Assembly: GCA_951799445.1 (NCBI GenBank) | Contig: OX637291.1 | Location: forward strand, 3,474,501-3,538,500 | Length of the DNA: 64,000 bases | Reading direction: 5' to 3' | Source of the DNA: Pseudisothecium myosuroides | Lineage: Eukaryota; Streptophyta; Bryopsida; Hypnales; Lembophyllaceae | Shown: positions 44,595-56,840 of the stretch, in pieces | Layout: the number at the start of each line of letters is the position of its first letter | Numbering within the stretch: position 1 is the first letter of the stretch | Program-made: the position numbers and the translations under genes | The notes under the pieces: generated by a model | Database searches by the model: none | Told to the model about the DNA's origin: nothing | The model's input: the letters and a program-made list of their open reading frames with translations, nothing else

Positions 44595-46386
44595 TAGAAT
44601 TGTGGAGGTGGCAACCTCACAAGTGATCCCTTTTGAATACATTTTTTGTTTGTTTAACTTCTTCTCTTTGACATTTCTTCATGTACATCAAATTGATTTT
44701 GGCATCACCTAGGTGACACTTTTAACACCCTACACCTTGTTTCTTTGAAAATTTGTAATTAATTCACAATGCATCCAAAAATTATGGAACCACTTGCATT
44801 TGATTCATAATCCTTCACCTATATATTCATTTGCTAAAGCATATTGATCATGCCACAGAGCTTTACTTTGCAAATTTAGGTGTAATTACCTTAATTTTGA
44901 CCTAATTCTGGCAAACCCTTTCCACTTGCTTGACTAGCAAGGCTGCAATACTAGGGGATGACACTTAGTTTTCTTGGGTCGTTTTTTCTTGTTTCATTTT
45001 TGTTTTCCGTTTTGCTCATTATCTCTTCATTTGCCAGCATTGGCTTGGCTGTTGTTCTCCGGTTTCTTTTAGTGCAATCGTATTTTTCATTTGTTCAAAA
45101 CAAAAATCCACTTGGAGATGAGTTATTAGAAGAGGCTTATTAATGACACTAGGGGATAGGGCTCAGGTAGGAGGCAGTGTTTGTTTTTTCAATTTGGAGA
45201 AGTAGCCAACTATTTCTTCAATATTCATATGATATTTGGTGATATCTATATTAAAACTAGGTGATACCTAGGTTAGATTTGGCTATGGATTCTTTAAAAC
45301 AATAGTAATCTAGCTATTGGTATTTTGATTAAAAAAAAGAAAAATTTCCTTCACAATAAACAGCCAACATCTTTTGGTTGTATCCAATTGGCAAAAAATA
45401 GGATATAAAAAAAATATTGGTAGGAGAGGTGATGAGTTATTATAAGAAGCTTATTAATGACATTAGGATCTCGGGGTAAGGTAGAAAAGGTCTTTTAATA
45501 ATGATGTGAGACCATATACCAGCTGATTTGCAATTTGGAGGAGTTTGATTTTTTCAAATATATTTCAAGAAATTTTTCTTGCAATTTAAAGGGAATTGGC
45601 ATCGAACACAAGTTGTTTGGTATTTTTTGGACCTTCTTGGAATTAATTATGAATTTTGAAGCTAATACCACAATAGGCTCTCAAGGCATCTCCCTTGTGA
45701 TATGTCCATTGTTATTACATCAAAGAAAGCAATATGTATCTTTTGGTTTTAGAGAATGCTTCTAGAGCTTGAATTGGTTTGGGACTACCTGTCTTACATT
45801 CATACTAAAGAAAAGTATCTTAACTTTGACACTACGCAACAACATAATCTTGCTAAGGTATCCTTTTATGGCCATAATTCTTGTGTTGATTTTTTTTTGA
45901 GGATTCCGAAAATGTCAAATGAAAAAATAATATTCAAAGTAATAGGAAGTAGATCAAACTTGAATTGAAGTGTGGATTTCTTATGAATTTTTGAAGTGAT
46001 ATTCATGCAGTTTAAAGGTGTCTTGCATAGTATCTTTCTTCAATCTCAATCTTCCGTCATGGCGCAATTATGTAAAGTTCAACCCTTCTGAGGTTAATGT
46101 TAATGTATACCCTTAGTGTAAATATATCCTAGAAGAATTTCTAAAGAAATGCAATGATGAAAAAAATCAAGTATTTTGTTATTAAAAAGCAAGTGGTTGC
46201 AACACTAGAAGCAAATGGCAAGAAATATTGAAGATTTTAAAGAAAAATTGAGTTAGTTTTTGACATCTTAGGTGGCACATGAAAGATGGCATAGCAATGA
46301 AGAATCAAGTGTTCTTCTAACAAGCATTATTCCTTAAAAGTGCATCATAACTTTACATAGCCAAGGTAGAGTTTGCTCATCATGAA
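44595..46386. other. Intergenic with local duplications
   Basis: AT-rich. GAGATGAGTTATTAGAAGAG…CTTATTAATGACACTAGG at about 45116-45160 recurs at 45428-45470, a diverged local duplication. The GAATTGGCATC…GAATTAATTATGAATTTT block near 45593 recurs at 61200. A hydrophobic frame at 44958-45143 has no supporting context. No gene recognised. Confidence 0.4.
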
Positions 46387-48284
46387 TATATTGTGAGCGC
46401 TTATTTACCTACCCTTGGTAAATAAGTGAACACAACCAGGCTCTAAGTGTTTTGGTGTTTAATTTTTGTCCTACGGGTGCCTAGCGTAAATCCATTGTGC
46501 CTTCCAAGCAGTGGATCTTTTTTCTAAGTTCCTATCATCCACAATGTATACAAAAATCCAAAGAAAATCCAACACGGCAATTTCTATTCTAACTTCTTTA
46601 ATCAAAAGAGGTCACGGTGGTTTCGAAGTTGAACTAGTTACAGTCAGAACTTAACCATCCTAAGTGATAGAAAATTTCATGCCATTTCTAAAAACATAAA
46701 ATTCGACCCTACCCCCTTCTCCTAGCAAAAGTTATGGCCGAATGAAGTTTAGCCCTTCCGAGGTTATTTAAACTTCATCCATGATGTAGGACGCGCTTCC
46801 TAATTCAATTACCCTTGAAATTTGGACCCTAAATTTATGTGGTTAGGACTTGCCTAAATCCTAAGTTTCGACTTGGATGAACTATTTTAGGTTGACTTCA
46901 TCCGTTCCTTGACCCAAACTTCATCCTTGAATATTTCCTAGGGTTTTGGGTCTTTCTTGAAGTTTGAACTACTTTTGGGTTACTTAAGGTTTGTATTACG
47001 GCTTACTATAACTAATTTCTTCCTTTGATCAAGTTAAAAACATCCTAGTTCTTCTATCCTTGTTCTTTGAGGTTTTGTTTGAGTTTTAGACAGTTTCTAT
47101 TTTTAGACTTTTTGGAGGTGTTCCTTCTAGAGGCTAGCCTAAGCTTTCCAAAATGGTATCTTACTTGGAAATCCACCTTTTCTATCAAGAGTTATTGATG
47201 GATGAAGTTTGACCGCTAATCGGTGTTCAAAACTTCATCCGTTGATTACTCCTAACCCTACTTTGATAATTAACTTATAATTCCACTTTTGAGACTTAGT
47301 TTATTTCTAGTTGATATTTCCTAATTTAATTTGTCTTGTTTATCTTCTAATCACTTTTCATCCAAATTAAGTCCTAAACTTCATCCGCCTATATCTCACT
47401 CGTTTTAGCTCCAAATCCTAAGTGTGATATGGTTTTGGAAACCTCTAACTAGAATCTACCACACTGCTACCCTGATTCTTGAAATATTCCTATTCTAGAC
47501 ACTCTGAATTGACTTGAGACTTCGGTCCTACTTGTAAATGCCTATTTTGAGAAATTCAAATGGATGGTTTAAAGTGAGGAGCTTACCTCGGAGTTGGTGT
47601 CATTGTTTAGGTAATTGTGTACCCCTTCAAACTCCTTGTCATTTGCCATGTTTCAAAATTGTTTGGTAGTTTTGCCCACGTCTTAAAGTAGGGATTTTAG
47701 TATAAGGTTTGCCAAATTCTTGAACTTCACTTTTCTTTTCTTTTTCTTCTAATCTCTCTCTCTCTTCTATACTATTCTAATTCAATTATTTATACTTCAA
47801 AGGGTTGACTAGGCTTGAACTAAATAATTGAAATCAACTCTCCAATAATAATTGACTCTTCAACTCCTTGGTCAATTATTATTCTATCCAAGTTTTGATG
47901 GTTCTAATTGTCTTCCTAGATTTCCACCTAATCCTATCTCTTCCTAAATCCTCTTTAACTTCTAAATTGCCACTTCATAATTTTAAATCGTCACTTCATC
48001 TCTCTCTATTTTCATTCTACTTTATTTGAGTTTTGAGAGCTACCATACCACTTTAGAGAATTTTGGCAATGGAAATGTTGCACCCAAGATTTTTTTTCCT
48101 AATTACTCCCTACCTATTAAATCCTACTTCTTCCTTGCTAATTCTATTTCACTAATGTATGTTCTTTCCTATGTTCTTAGAATGTCAAGTGGTTTGCTTC
48201 TAGTGCTAAATTTGCCTTCTAGCCTTAATTTTTGTTTGAGTTTCAAATCTATTCCAACAATTTTGATTCACGGACTGGCCAGAA

Positions 48285-48389
48285 CGAGGCAGTCTAGACC
48301 ATCAGTCCAAAACGAGGCAGTCCAGACCATCAGTCCATACGAGGCAGTCCAGCCATCAGCCCATACGGCAGTCCAGACCATCAGTCCAC
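48285..48389. repeat. Minisatellite, 26-28-bp unit, 4 copies
   Basis: Unit near CGAGGCAGTCCAGACCATCA plus GTCCATA, starting at 48285, 48313, 48340 and 48366. Lies inside the solo-LTR-like element. Confidence 0.88.
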
Positions 48390-48535
48390 GCGGTAGGGCC
48401 CTTCTCACAAACCCCGACCGGCACCCCTCACGTGTGGCAACTCCCGGTTGGTCCGACCCCTTCCCCGAGCGGCCACGTGGTGACTCTCGATTGGGAGGCA
48501 ACCGGCAGTTTCTTTCTCACAGTTGGGGTCTCCTG

Positions 48536-48715
48536 ATGGGCTCTGGATGTACTGGGGTCTCGGCAGTTTTGCTTACGGGGCTCTGGATGGTGCTGGGCCT
48601 CGGCAGTTTTGTTTACTAGGGCTCTGGATGGGCTGGGTCTCGGCAGTTTTGCTTACTGGGGCTCTGGATGGGCTGGGGTCTCGGTAATTTGCTTATTGGG
48701 GCTCTTGGACAGCTG
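48536..48715. repeat. Minisatellite, 40-bp unit, 4-5 copies
   Basis: CTCTGGAT recurs at 48541, 48581, 48622 and 48662, with a variant at 48702. The unit includes GGTCTCGGCAGTTTTGCTTA. GC-rich, inside the solo-LTR-like element. Confidence 0.9.
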
Positions 48716-48889
48716 CTCAATTCTTTCACATTTGGTCTCTCTCTAAATATTCTACAACAAGGCTTGTTTCTTTTTGGGGGGGGCTAAAGGTTTAAATCAC
48801 ATGTGAACCTCGGGGGCTAAGCACTAGTTTTTGGATGCTAAATTTGGAATTCCACAACAATTGTTTTGGAAACTAAACTTGGAGTAAAG

Positions 48890-49094
48890 AAAGTCAAAGC
48901 TTCGCCGTGCTTTGATAAATCTCCAATTTTCTAAGACAATTCAAACGAAGCAAAGTTAAAGCTTCGCTATGCTTTGATAAATCTCCAATTTTCTAAGATA
49001 ACTCAAACGAAGCAAAGTCAAAACTTCGCCGTGCTTTGATAAATCTTCAATTTTCTAAGACAACTCAAACGAAGCAAAGTCAAAGCTTCGCCGT
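48890..49094. repeat. Minisatellite, 62-bp unit, 3.3 copies
   Basis: CTTCGC recurs at 48900, 48962, 49024 and 49086, exactly 62 bp apart. The unit contains GTGCTTTGATAAATCTCCAA and the inverted pair GAAGCAAAG/CTTTG.CTTC. Very low divergence, so it is recent. Confidence 0.93.
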
Positions 49095-50841
49095 GTAAGG
49101 GAAAACCTATAGAACCGGGGGACAAGGGAAGCCGAAGTACCACGTCAAGAGTTAACTAGCACCTAACCAAGGCCAAATAACACATATACACAAACTTAAG
49201 GGAACTTCTCAATTAAGGAATTTCCACTTAAGCCTATGCAACAACAATTAGGCACTAGAGGGCCCCCAAGCGGCATCGCCAAGGCACGGAGGGGGCGTTC
49301 TCTAGGATTAGTGCCAAATAATAAGAACCACGCAATAAACCCACAATAAACCACAACAAGATAAATAAGAGCAAGCTTTGAAGGGACCCCAATGTCCTTC
49401 AAAGAGAGCTCCAAAAACACCAACAATGAAGCTAAAAATGCTTCAAAAACACACAAACTTGGCAATGTGGCCTAAAACGGCCAAAATCCAACTAAATGGA
49501 CCCAATTGTGTAAAATGAGCCAAAATATGGCTACAAGGGGTGTTTGTGAGAGGAGAATGAGTCCCCTTATATGCATTTCCAAGGGTGCTCATCCCCCCTC
49601 TTTTCCTAAGTCGTAAACTTATCAACTAAGATTTGCATCCTAATTTTCAATTTTTGACTTTCTACGCTGGTCCAAATTCCTAACTTTTGGAGATTAACTC
49701 CAAATTGAAAACCAATTGCGCCGTTGGCTTCAGAAGGCCATTTTTAGTCTTCGTAAATTCCCACCCCTTAACAAAACTCCAAAAAACGCAACATAACCTA
49801 CCGCTAACTAAACGCCAAAATGAGATAAAAACTCAAATCTTGGAGGTTGACTTTTCTGAGAAAAGTAACTAGCCTAGGTTCTTTAGTAGGTATGGGGGAG
49901 TAAGAAAAGACCTAGCTTTGACTTCATTCTAATTTCGTATGCTCCCGGTACGCAAGTCAACTCCACCGTAAACTTCAATTTCGCCAATTTTCGGGGAATC
50001 TCACTGGTTCGGGCACTTCTGGCTATCGGAATGTCTTGAAACTTGGTGTTGCATCTTATTAGCATAAAAAAAGCTAATCTAATTTTTAGTGAGATTTTAC
50101 CGCAACCTGGGTAACTTCTAGGAATTTTCCATCGTAGATTTTGGCAGTTGACCGTCCGGAAGGGCATCTTCTGCAAGTCAGAAAATTTCAAATTTTTTTA
50201 TGGAATCTCTCATGGAATTCCACAAAAGATGTGTAAGCTCATATTTTTACTTTGCACAAAGTTCAGAGGAGAATCAAATTCTGTTTTCTCCTTTTAATTC
50301 TGGCAACTAGGGAATCTTTCACATACAAGGGAATCTTGGCAAGCCGATTTCGCCATTGAGTCCCAAATGCGATTTCCACCTTAGAACACCATACCCCACC
50401 CATAGATTCCGCTTACGGGCCAATCTTGAGTTTGTAACTCCTGCAAGCCAACAATTGGGGTTTCCGTTATTTCTTCAATGCTATGGGGAAAGTGAAACCT
50501 ATCTTTGGGAATGGACTTAGGACCTCAACAGTATTCCCTCGGACCAATTTTAGCCATAAGATGTCACATGTACCGTAGGTTTGGGCTATCTGGATCAGGT
50601 TAGCCCTTAATTCTATGTTTTACCAATGTTTTCACGTTTTAACCTATGTACAAGTGAAAATGGGATTTATTTGGGGAGAAACAACCTATAAGGGACCAAA
50701 TGCTATATTGGTACGTGACATACCTATTTTGGTTTTACACTCTTTTTTGGGCTTTTTGTATATAAAACTATACTTAAATTTGTAAAAATTTAAAAAAAAA
50801 AACTGTGAGTCCCCAGTGACGAATTGGGGGCTCACATATAT

Positions 50842-52400
50842 CTAATTTATTATTTATAAGGTTTCTTTTCTGAATTACCTCTTTTTATACAAAAAAATTG
50901 TTTGCACAAATTAATTGTCATTTATTCATTAAAATAGTAGTATGAATTCTTCAATTACTTGACCCCTCAAAGACTAAGAAGACACAAATTTTCAATGGCA
51001 AATTCTCAATAGGGTGAAACAAATCTCACAGACTTTCCACTCCTTTTGACTTTGCATTTTATCTTTAGAAGGCTGATAGTTCTTGTTTTGTAGGATGGAT
51101 ACTTGCAACAATGTAGTTACAGGCTCGCTACACTATTTGACATTTCTTAAAGTCACACATTATGTCATTATTGATGGGTGATTGTAAGAAATACTTGTAC
51201 TATTTGTTGCATTTTGCATTTTTGGACTTTTAATACTTTTTGTACTATAAGTCACCTTCAGTACTATTAAAGGCATGGAACATAAAATTTAAATGGTCAA
51301 TTGGATTTCAAATTTACTATTATGACAACATGTGATGTTCATCATTGGATGACAAAAATGGATGGAAATGCTTAATTTTCCATTAAAAAACAATTTACAT
51401 TGGCAGATAGAAGGTATTATGAGCCCCAGCAATACTATTGAGTCTTTTTGTGTACCCTGAAGTATTATTTTGAGCCACATGCTACAATTTACCCTAGAAA
51501 ATGAGACTTTCACATTTCTATTTTTGAAAATTAGGAAATGGGTTTGAAAATTTTATTTTAAAAATGGCCATTGTTGCTGACTAAGAGCAAAGTAGAAAGA
51601 TCAAAGTTAGAACTAAAAAAACATTTTTAATTCAATATAAATTTAACTTGAATATAGCACACTTTAGGCCAATATAAAACACACTTGGAAAATGTTTTTG
51701 GAAATCCCTCTCCTGAGAAGGTGTATTTCTATTAGAAGAGCTAGCCTACCAAATTTGATGATGTAACTCTTCAAAAAAAGTACTCGATAGTACTAAAAAC
51801 CACCAAAACCACATGTGTGACATGTATTCAAAATTCAGTTTCACCTATTAAATTAATTTTGAAAAAATTGAAATAATTCAAGTGCATTTTCTATTGCTAT
51901 AGGAAGCTTTTATTTGAATTTCATATTCATTCAATCATTTTTGCAATACTTATGGCACAAAACAACTTTTGCATTGAACGTGTGACAGAAAATAGTACAG
52001 GTGTTTCTTGCATTCACCCTGCTAGTGGATATGACCAAATTTAGAATTTGATCATGAATTATATTTGGATGATGAATTGTCTACTTCTACTATAACTCGA
52101 CCAACGTTTCTTTGTGTGTGAGTGAAGAATACTTCATTCAAATGAACATTTTAGTCATTATATTTCTCCTTCATGGTTGGGTAGTAAATTGCAACTTTGG
52201 TTTCCACATTCTATCTTCAAATATTCAAACACAAATGATGACCTTGGATTCAAACAAGTGTTTGAAAAGAGAAAATTTTACTATTTGTTCACATTTTCTA
52301 AGTATGTAGATGATTTCATATTGTTCAAAGGTTGCTTGAGAATTTTTTTCTTATCTAATGATTGAAGAGATGATCATGAACAATGTCAATCATGCAAGTA
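50842..52400. other. Intergenic, no gene recognised
   Basis: AT-rich; frames at 51289-51513 and 52112-52365 have no recognisable motif. No element ends identified. Confidence 0.4.
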
Positions 52401-52630
52401 TTAACCTTGTAATACTACCGTAGACACTAAGCATCCAATGAATGACAAGAAATACTTTCATGTAGGACAGAAGTGCAATTGTTCATCCTTGTAATTTTGT
52501 GCAAAAAGCGTAGACCTTGTATAATAGCTTGACCTCCAATAAATACTTTTGAATTTTTTTAAAATAGACGATTCACACTATACCAGAAAGGATGATTTCC
52601 GCGGAGACCAGCCTCTCCTTACAAGGTTAA
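52401..52630. mobile_element. Short TTAA MITE (230-bp family)
   Basis: TTAA at 52401-52404 and 52627-52630. The ends TTAACCTTGTAATACTACC and GGCCTCTCC-type TCCTTACAAGGTTAA share a 12-bp inverted repeat TTAACCTTGTAA. Internal words ATGAATGACAAGAAATAC, TTCATCCTTGTAATTTT and TAGCTTGACCTCCAATAAA match 26628-26855. Non-coding. Confidence 0.8.
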
Positions 52631-53294
52631 ACAAAACCAGCCACAAGGCTATAAATTCCAAAATAACCAATGTTGCAAATTAGAGTCTTGTAAAGATAAA
52701 TTCAATAACAAATGTAATGAACTTCTTAAAAAATTTGATGATAAAAGTTCCATTAAATACAAGGTTTGTGTATTGACAATCAATGTGGAAGAATGTGGCT
52801 AGCTAAATGTGAGAATGGAAACAAATCCTAACTTCAAATCTCAAACAACTAATACCCTTCAAAAAAATCTACATCAACTCTACTACACAATTTCATTAAT
52901 CATGAGGTCACGTGATAAATTGTCCGAGACTAGTTCACCTTCTCCACTCCCAATACTTCATGCAAGTATATGATGTAATTGAATTCATAGCAAAATGAAA
53001 ACTCATATATTACTATTACATCCAATACAACTAAATCTCCCCACGAAATCTAGCTAGTGATACACTAGAAGATATGTCTAATGCTGTAATCTTGCTAGCT
53101 TGTAGTGTGCATTGCTTTGCTTCGCCAATCTATGTACAACCCTTTTGTTAGAAATTAGTCAAACAAATGCATGAGCTATAACTCAAGAACAAACTTTTCT
53201 AGCTATAGTGGATAAACAAGTCAATAACAAAATTGGATAATGCAATCACTTCAAAATCAATAACAACACCCCATTAAAAGCATGGTTTAGTAAA
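52631..53294. other. 3' flank of the kinase gene
   Basis: AT-rich. No further exon of the kinase is recognisable on the minus strand, although one cannot be excluded. Confidence 0.4.
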
Positions 53295-54990
53295 TCACCT
53301 TGTGTCCATTCCATAACAATATCCATCAACAGAGCCATTTGCCAAACTGGCATTCTCCCATCTAGGCATTGCTTTTACTAATGCTACCGGGTAGTCATTC
53401 ACCTCTTCAATTGTCGCTAAACGGTATTGTGGAGGCAACTCATCACCAATGCCAAACAATCTACAATAAAAATATGCAAGAGTCAATTAGGGAGGGAAAT
53501 CACTGCCTCCTATAAGCTCCATTTAAAGAATAAGACACATTTATACTTCAAATATAATACATTACATGAAGAGAGAAGCTATCATACAATTTCCCTTATT
53601 TTCATCACAAAACACCTAGCCCACAATAAAAATTAGATTAGATATTACGACTACTTTGAAAAGCTTGAACAATTTTGATCAAAAATGCAATAGACAAATA
53701 AGGCAATTCCTTAACAATCATTTAAAAAAGATCAAATCAAACTCTTTACAATTCAACAAAATCCCTATGATTCTATTAAAACATAAAAACTAATTAAGAA
53801 TCCAAAATTCCAAAAGATGAATACTGCAAGAAAATCAATATAAATTGATGTGTATGAAGAAATAGCAAGTACCTGAATTGGCATTGTCTTGTGGAGATGT
53901 TTTTTGCCATTTCTACAATCTTAGAGAATGTTGATCGCAATTTTGGATTTGGCTCCCAACACTTGGTGATCAAGTCCTTCACTGCATCATCCAAGTCACT
54001 TGGCAATTGTGGTCTTTTACCCTCAATTACAAGTTGACGATTAATTCTAGTGTTTTCAAGCTCACCATCAAATGGAATTCGCCCCGTCACTATTTCAAAA
54101 CATATCATACTATAACTATACACATCAGCTTGCTTCCATTGCTCATTTGTAATAGAGCTTATATTTCCTAGTGCTGATAGTATCTCTGGTGCTCTCCAAA
54201 ATCCGGTTCCCAATACTCCAATTGAGCATTCAAAATCAGCTACAATAATCCCTCTTACATTCCCAAAAAAACGATTAATAGTACATTTAAGAAGAATATT
54301 AGAAGCTTTTAGATCCCTGTGGGAAATGCCCTTCTCATGTAAGTCCCGCATGTGCTCTGCAATCCCTAACATGAAGTCTACAGGGTGAAACGTCCGTCTG
54401 TTGTAATCCTTCCACTTATAGGGAAATGGTGGACCCTGGACACCATCCACATTCTTTTCCAACATCGCTTGGTCAATCAACTTGCGCAAGTCACCCCAAT
54501 ATCTCCACATCAAAAAAACAAACCTGCCATCTTTCAACATACCTGCATATATAATGCATTGGCGAACCTCGTTGTTGAGGATTGGAAGGGGCCACGATTG
54601 CCGCATATCTCGTAGCGATGTTCCTCTCTCAAACACCTTCATCAAACAATGAGGACGACGTATAACTTCGTAGATTTCTGCTTGTCCACCCTTCGCAATC
54701 ATGCGACCCAAATCATAACCATGGGCTAGGTCACGATGAAACAAAAGAGGATACTCTTTCCCCAATTGCTTCAACAGTTCCCTGTTTTCTCGATTCAATT
54801 CTTCCTCCTCGGCCGACTGCGGCGCAACCTCAAGGCGGCTCACTTCGCTGCAATGCGACGTGGAAAACTCGATCTCCATCGCAACGTCATCAGAGAATTG
54901 GCCTCTGCTGCGCATCATCGCCTCGCAGCGCGCTGAATAGTATTCCGTCCTCCTGGATATGGACACCCCTTCCGCGCCCACCATCGTCAT
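53295..54990 (-). CDS. Protein kinase, plant Ser/Thr-Tyr type, 2 exons seen
   Basis: Exons 53873-54990 and 53295-53460 (minus) join at TTCAG/GTACTT and TTGTAG/A, giving 427 residues. Residues 58-80 (SAEEEELNRENRELLKQLGK) look coiled-coil. The kinase domain runs about 91-365: glycine loop GRMIAKGGQAEIYEV, Lys118 in CLMKVF, Glu141, catalytic loop HRDLKASN (224-231), ADFECSIG where DFG is DFE (252-254), a very short activation segment, and WRAPEIL (265-271). YGYDLG/GGQAEIYE kinases of this layout are, from memory, abundant in bryophytes and lycophytes. The start is the first in-frame ATG (54988-54990); the frame is open upstream to about 55140 without an ATG. The TGA ending exon 2 overlaps an ACAAG/GTGATT donor-like site, so a further exon is possible. 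Substrate unknown. Confidence 0.85.
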
Positions 54991-56447
54991 GATCTCCAAT
55001 TCTGCAACGACGTCAACTACGGGGGACGGAGACTCCTCTGCCTTGGCAGTGGAGAAACGGGAAGAGGAGCTGGTGCCCAAAAATCTCAAAACCCAGCAAA
55101 TGGGATTCTCTGCTCGGAAGACAATGAAGACTTCAGAGCTTGCAAGTCACACACAGATGCGATCATGAAATGCTTCACAAAGAAGTGGAACGGAGAAGGG
55201 CGACTTATGGTACTTGGCTCGGTCTCTGCACAAGGGGCGGCCGTCTTTACTATACCGACTCGGATTCAGCAAACCTGGACTTGGAGCGCACAAGCGCAGT
55301 GAAGAAAAAGATGCGAACCGCAAAGAGTGCAATCACGTCCGGACTGAAGACCTCGAGGTGTAATCCCACCCGCTGACACTGGACTGTAGGTTCTCTTGGA
55401 GCTCTTTGCTCCTACACGGAGATCTGGCGAAAGACTTGATAGCAGAAGCCTATGAAGTGGGGATAACACTTACAACTGGACCAACAAGAGAAGGAGACAA
55501 AATGGACGAGGAGGAGCCTGCTTGCACTCACACGATCATCGTATGCTTCTGAGAGAACTGGGACGAAGAAGGCTGGGTTGGAGTACTTATAGCTTGCAGT
55601 CTGCAGAAGGGGTGTCCGTTTGACCACTGCAGACGGTTTGCGAGGCTGTCCTGGTGGTTCTCGCATTCTGCCAAGCATTAAATACTCACTCGTTTTTCAA
55701 GCCTGATTCTTTCTAAATGTGCTTGATCTCTTCATCTCGTCCAACTATTCGAATGTGCTGTCAACTAGCAGTCAATGCAGACGAATCCTAAGTCAATGCA
55801 CTTGACTTTCCACACTCTATTGCCAAATATTTCCTAAGTCTATTGCCAACTTTCCTGTGGAAATTTGCGAGTAAAGTTCACATTTCACTAACCTTTTAGT
55901 TCTCTAAATCCAAACTCTGAGTGCCGGATGGGAACCCACTCAATTCACATCAACCCAGCAACCAAATGCTCAACAAACCACTGGCGCAATGAACCAGCTC
56001 CTGAACTCCACGACTGTAATTCTCGCAACGATTGATTCTCTCTAAATTCTCTCTCACCGTTTGACAAGGTGGGCAACGTCTCGTGTCACCAGACTGATGT
56101 GGAACTTGCATGCGGCTGTACTGATTCTCTCGGTGCTGGACATTTGTCAACTGAAAGGAAGCGCCTAGAGCAACAAGCTGAGGCCCTGACTGTTTTGTTA
56201 CGGTGTACTTGGTCATGCCAGTTCATTTGCCTACTCTCTACAAAGATCAAGAGACCTACAGATTTGGAGAGACACTCTAAATGTAAACCTGTGACTGAAA
56301 TGTTCGTGGAAATAGATACGTTGTCTCCTTTTTTTGTTCTTTTGAAATCTGCTTAGTACAAACATATTCCAGTGACGCACTTGTGGATCCATTTGTTTTA
56401 AATTTGTATCGCGTGTATCAGTCTGAAATTGTTTTGTTTTGTTATAG
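54991..56447. other. Upstream region of the kinase gene with a diverged duplication
   Basis: Mixed, relatively GC-rich DNA. Minus-strand segments 55147-55262 and about 55530-55650 encode similar short peptides (SPFSVPLLCEAFHDR and NPAFFVPVLSEAYDDR), indicating a diverged local duplication of the kinase leader region. On the plus strand near 56150-56190, ERKRLEQQAEAL resembles the charged linker of U1A/U2B'' proteins and may belong to the RRM remnant downstream. Confidence 0.4.
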
Positions 56448-56720
56448 ACCCCGCAGCAGTCCCAAGTTCCCAGACCTGTGGTGCGTGAGGTTCCGACACC
56501 GCCCAACAACATCCTGTTTGTGCAAAACTTGCCTCGTCGCGCTAATAGCGATGCTATTTAGGCTTTGTTTCGACAGTTCCCAGGCTTGAAGGAGGTTCGT
56601 ATGATTGAGGTAAAACCAGGAATTGCTTTCGTCGAGTATGGGGACGAGATGCAAGGAACTGTAGCCCACCAAAGATTGAAGAATTTCAGGGTTTCTCCCT
56701 CACATACAGATCTCTTACGC
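56448..56720 (+). pseudogene. U1A/U2B''-type snRNP protein remnant (second RRM)
   Basis: After a strong acceptor (TTTTGTTATAG, ending 56447) the frame reads PTPPNNILFVQNLPRR, then after a TAG (56559-56561) [20 protein letters not shown] and [15 protein letters not shown]. These are the RNP2 (ILFVQNLP) and RNP1-region (GIAFVEY) motifs of the C-terminal RRM in U2B''/U1A, spliceosomal proteins that bind U2 or U1 snRNA. The stop replaces a residue in helix 1. The retained splice site shows it is a copied genomic gene, not a processed mRNA. The RRM end (KNFRVSPSH) is present but the terminal beta strand is not. No intact first RRM was found upstream. Confidence 0.82.
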
Positions 56721-56840
56721 AGAGTAGGTTTGGTGAAGATTTTCTTTACAGCAGGCGTAATTTCTCTGCTTTGCAATTCTGGTGCTCTATGTGGACGTTG
56801 GCGATGTACGTAGTTTATCATTAACTGCACACATTCCGAC

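Larger units (their letters stand above)
46392..50836. mobile_element. Solo-LTR-like element, 4445 bp
   Basis: Starts TGTGAGCGCTTATTTACC and ends GGGGGCTCACA, i.e. TG…CA with inverted TGTGAG/CTCACA tips. It is flanked by the 5-bp repeat TATAT (46387-46391 and 50837-50841). The two ends are otherwise unlike, so it is not a pair of LTRs, and no gag-pol frames occur inside. A long solo LTR of a Ty3/gypsy-type element or a non-autonomous derivative is the best reading. Near the right end GTGAGTCCCC…GGGGGCTCAC forms a stem. TATAT is a weak duplication in AT-rich DNA, so this stays moderate. Confidence 0.6.

Noticed and set aside
48026..48619. 197-codon plus-strand frame
   Set aside because: Its second half is translation of two minisatellites inside the solo-LTR-like element, and the first half has no recognisable domain.
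48285..49094. CRISPR-like array
   Set aside because: Units are head-to-tail without unique spacers, and the genome is eukaryotic.
55140..55376. Plus-strand 78-codon frame as first exon of the U1A/U2B'' remnant
   Set aside because: The peptide lacks RNP1/RNP2 motifs and overlaps the duplicated kinase leader on the other strand.
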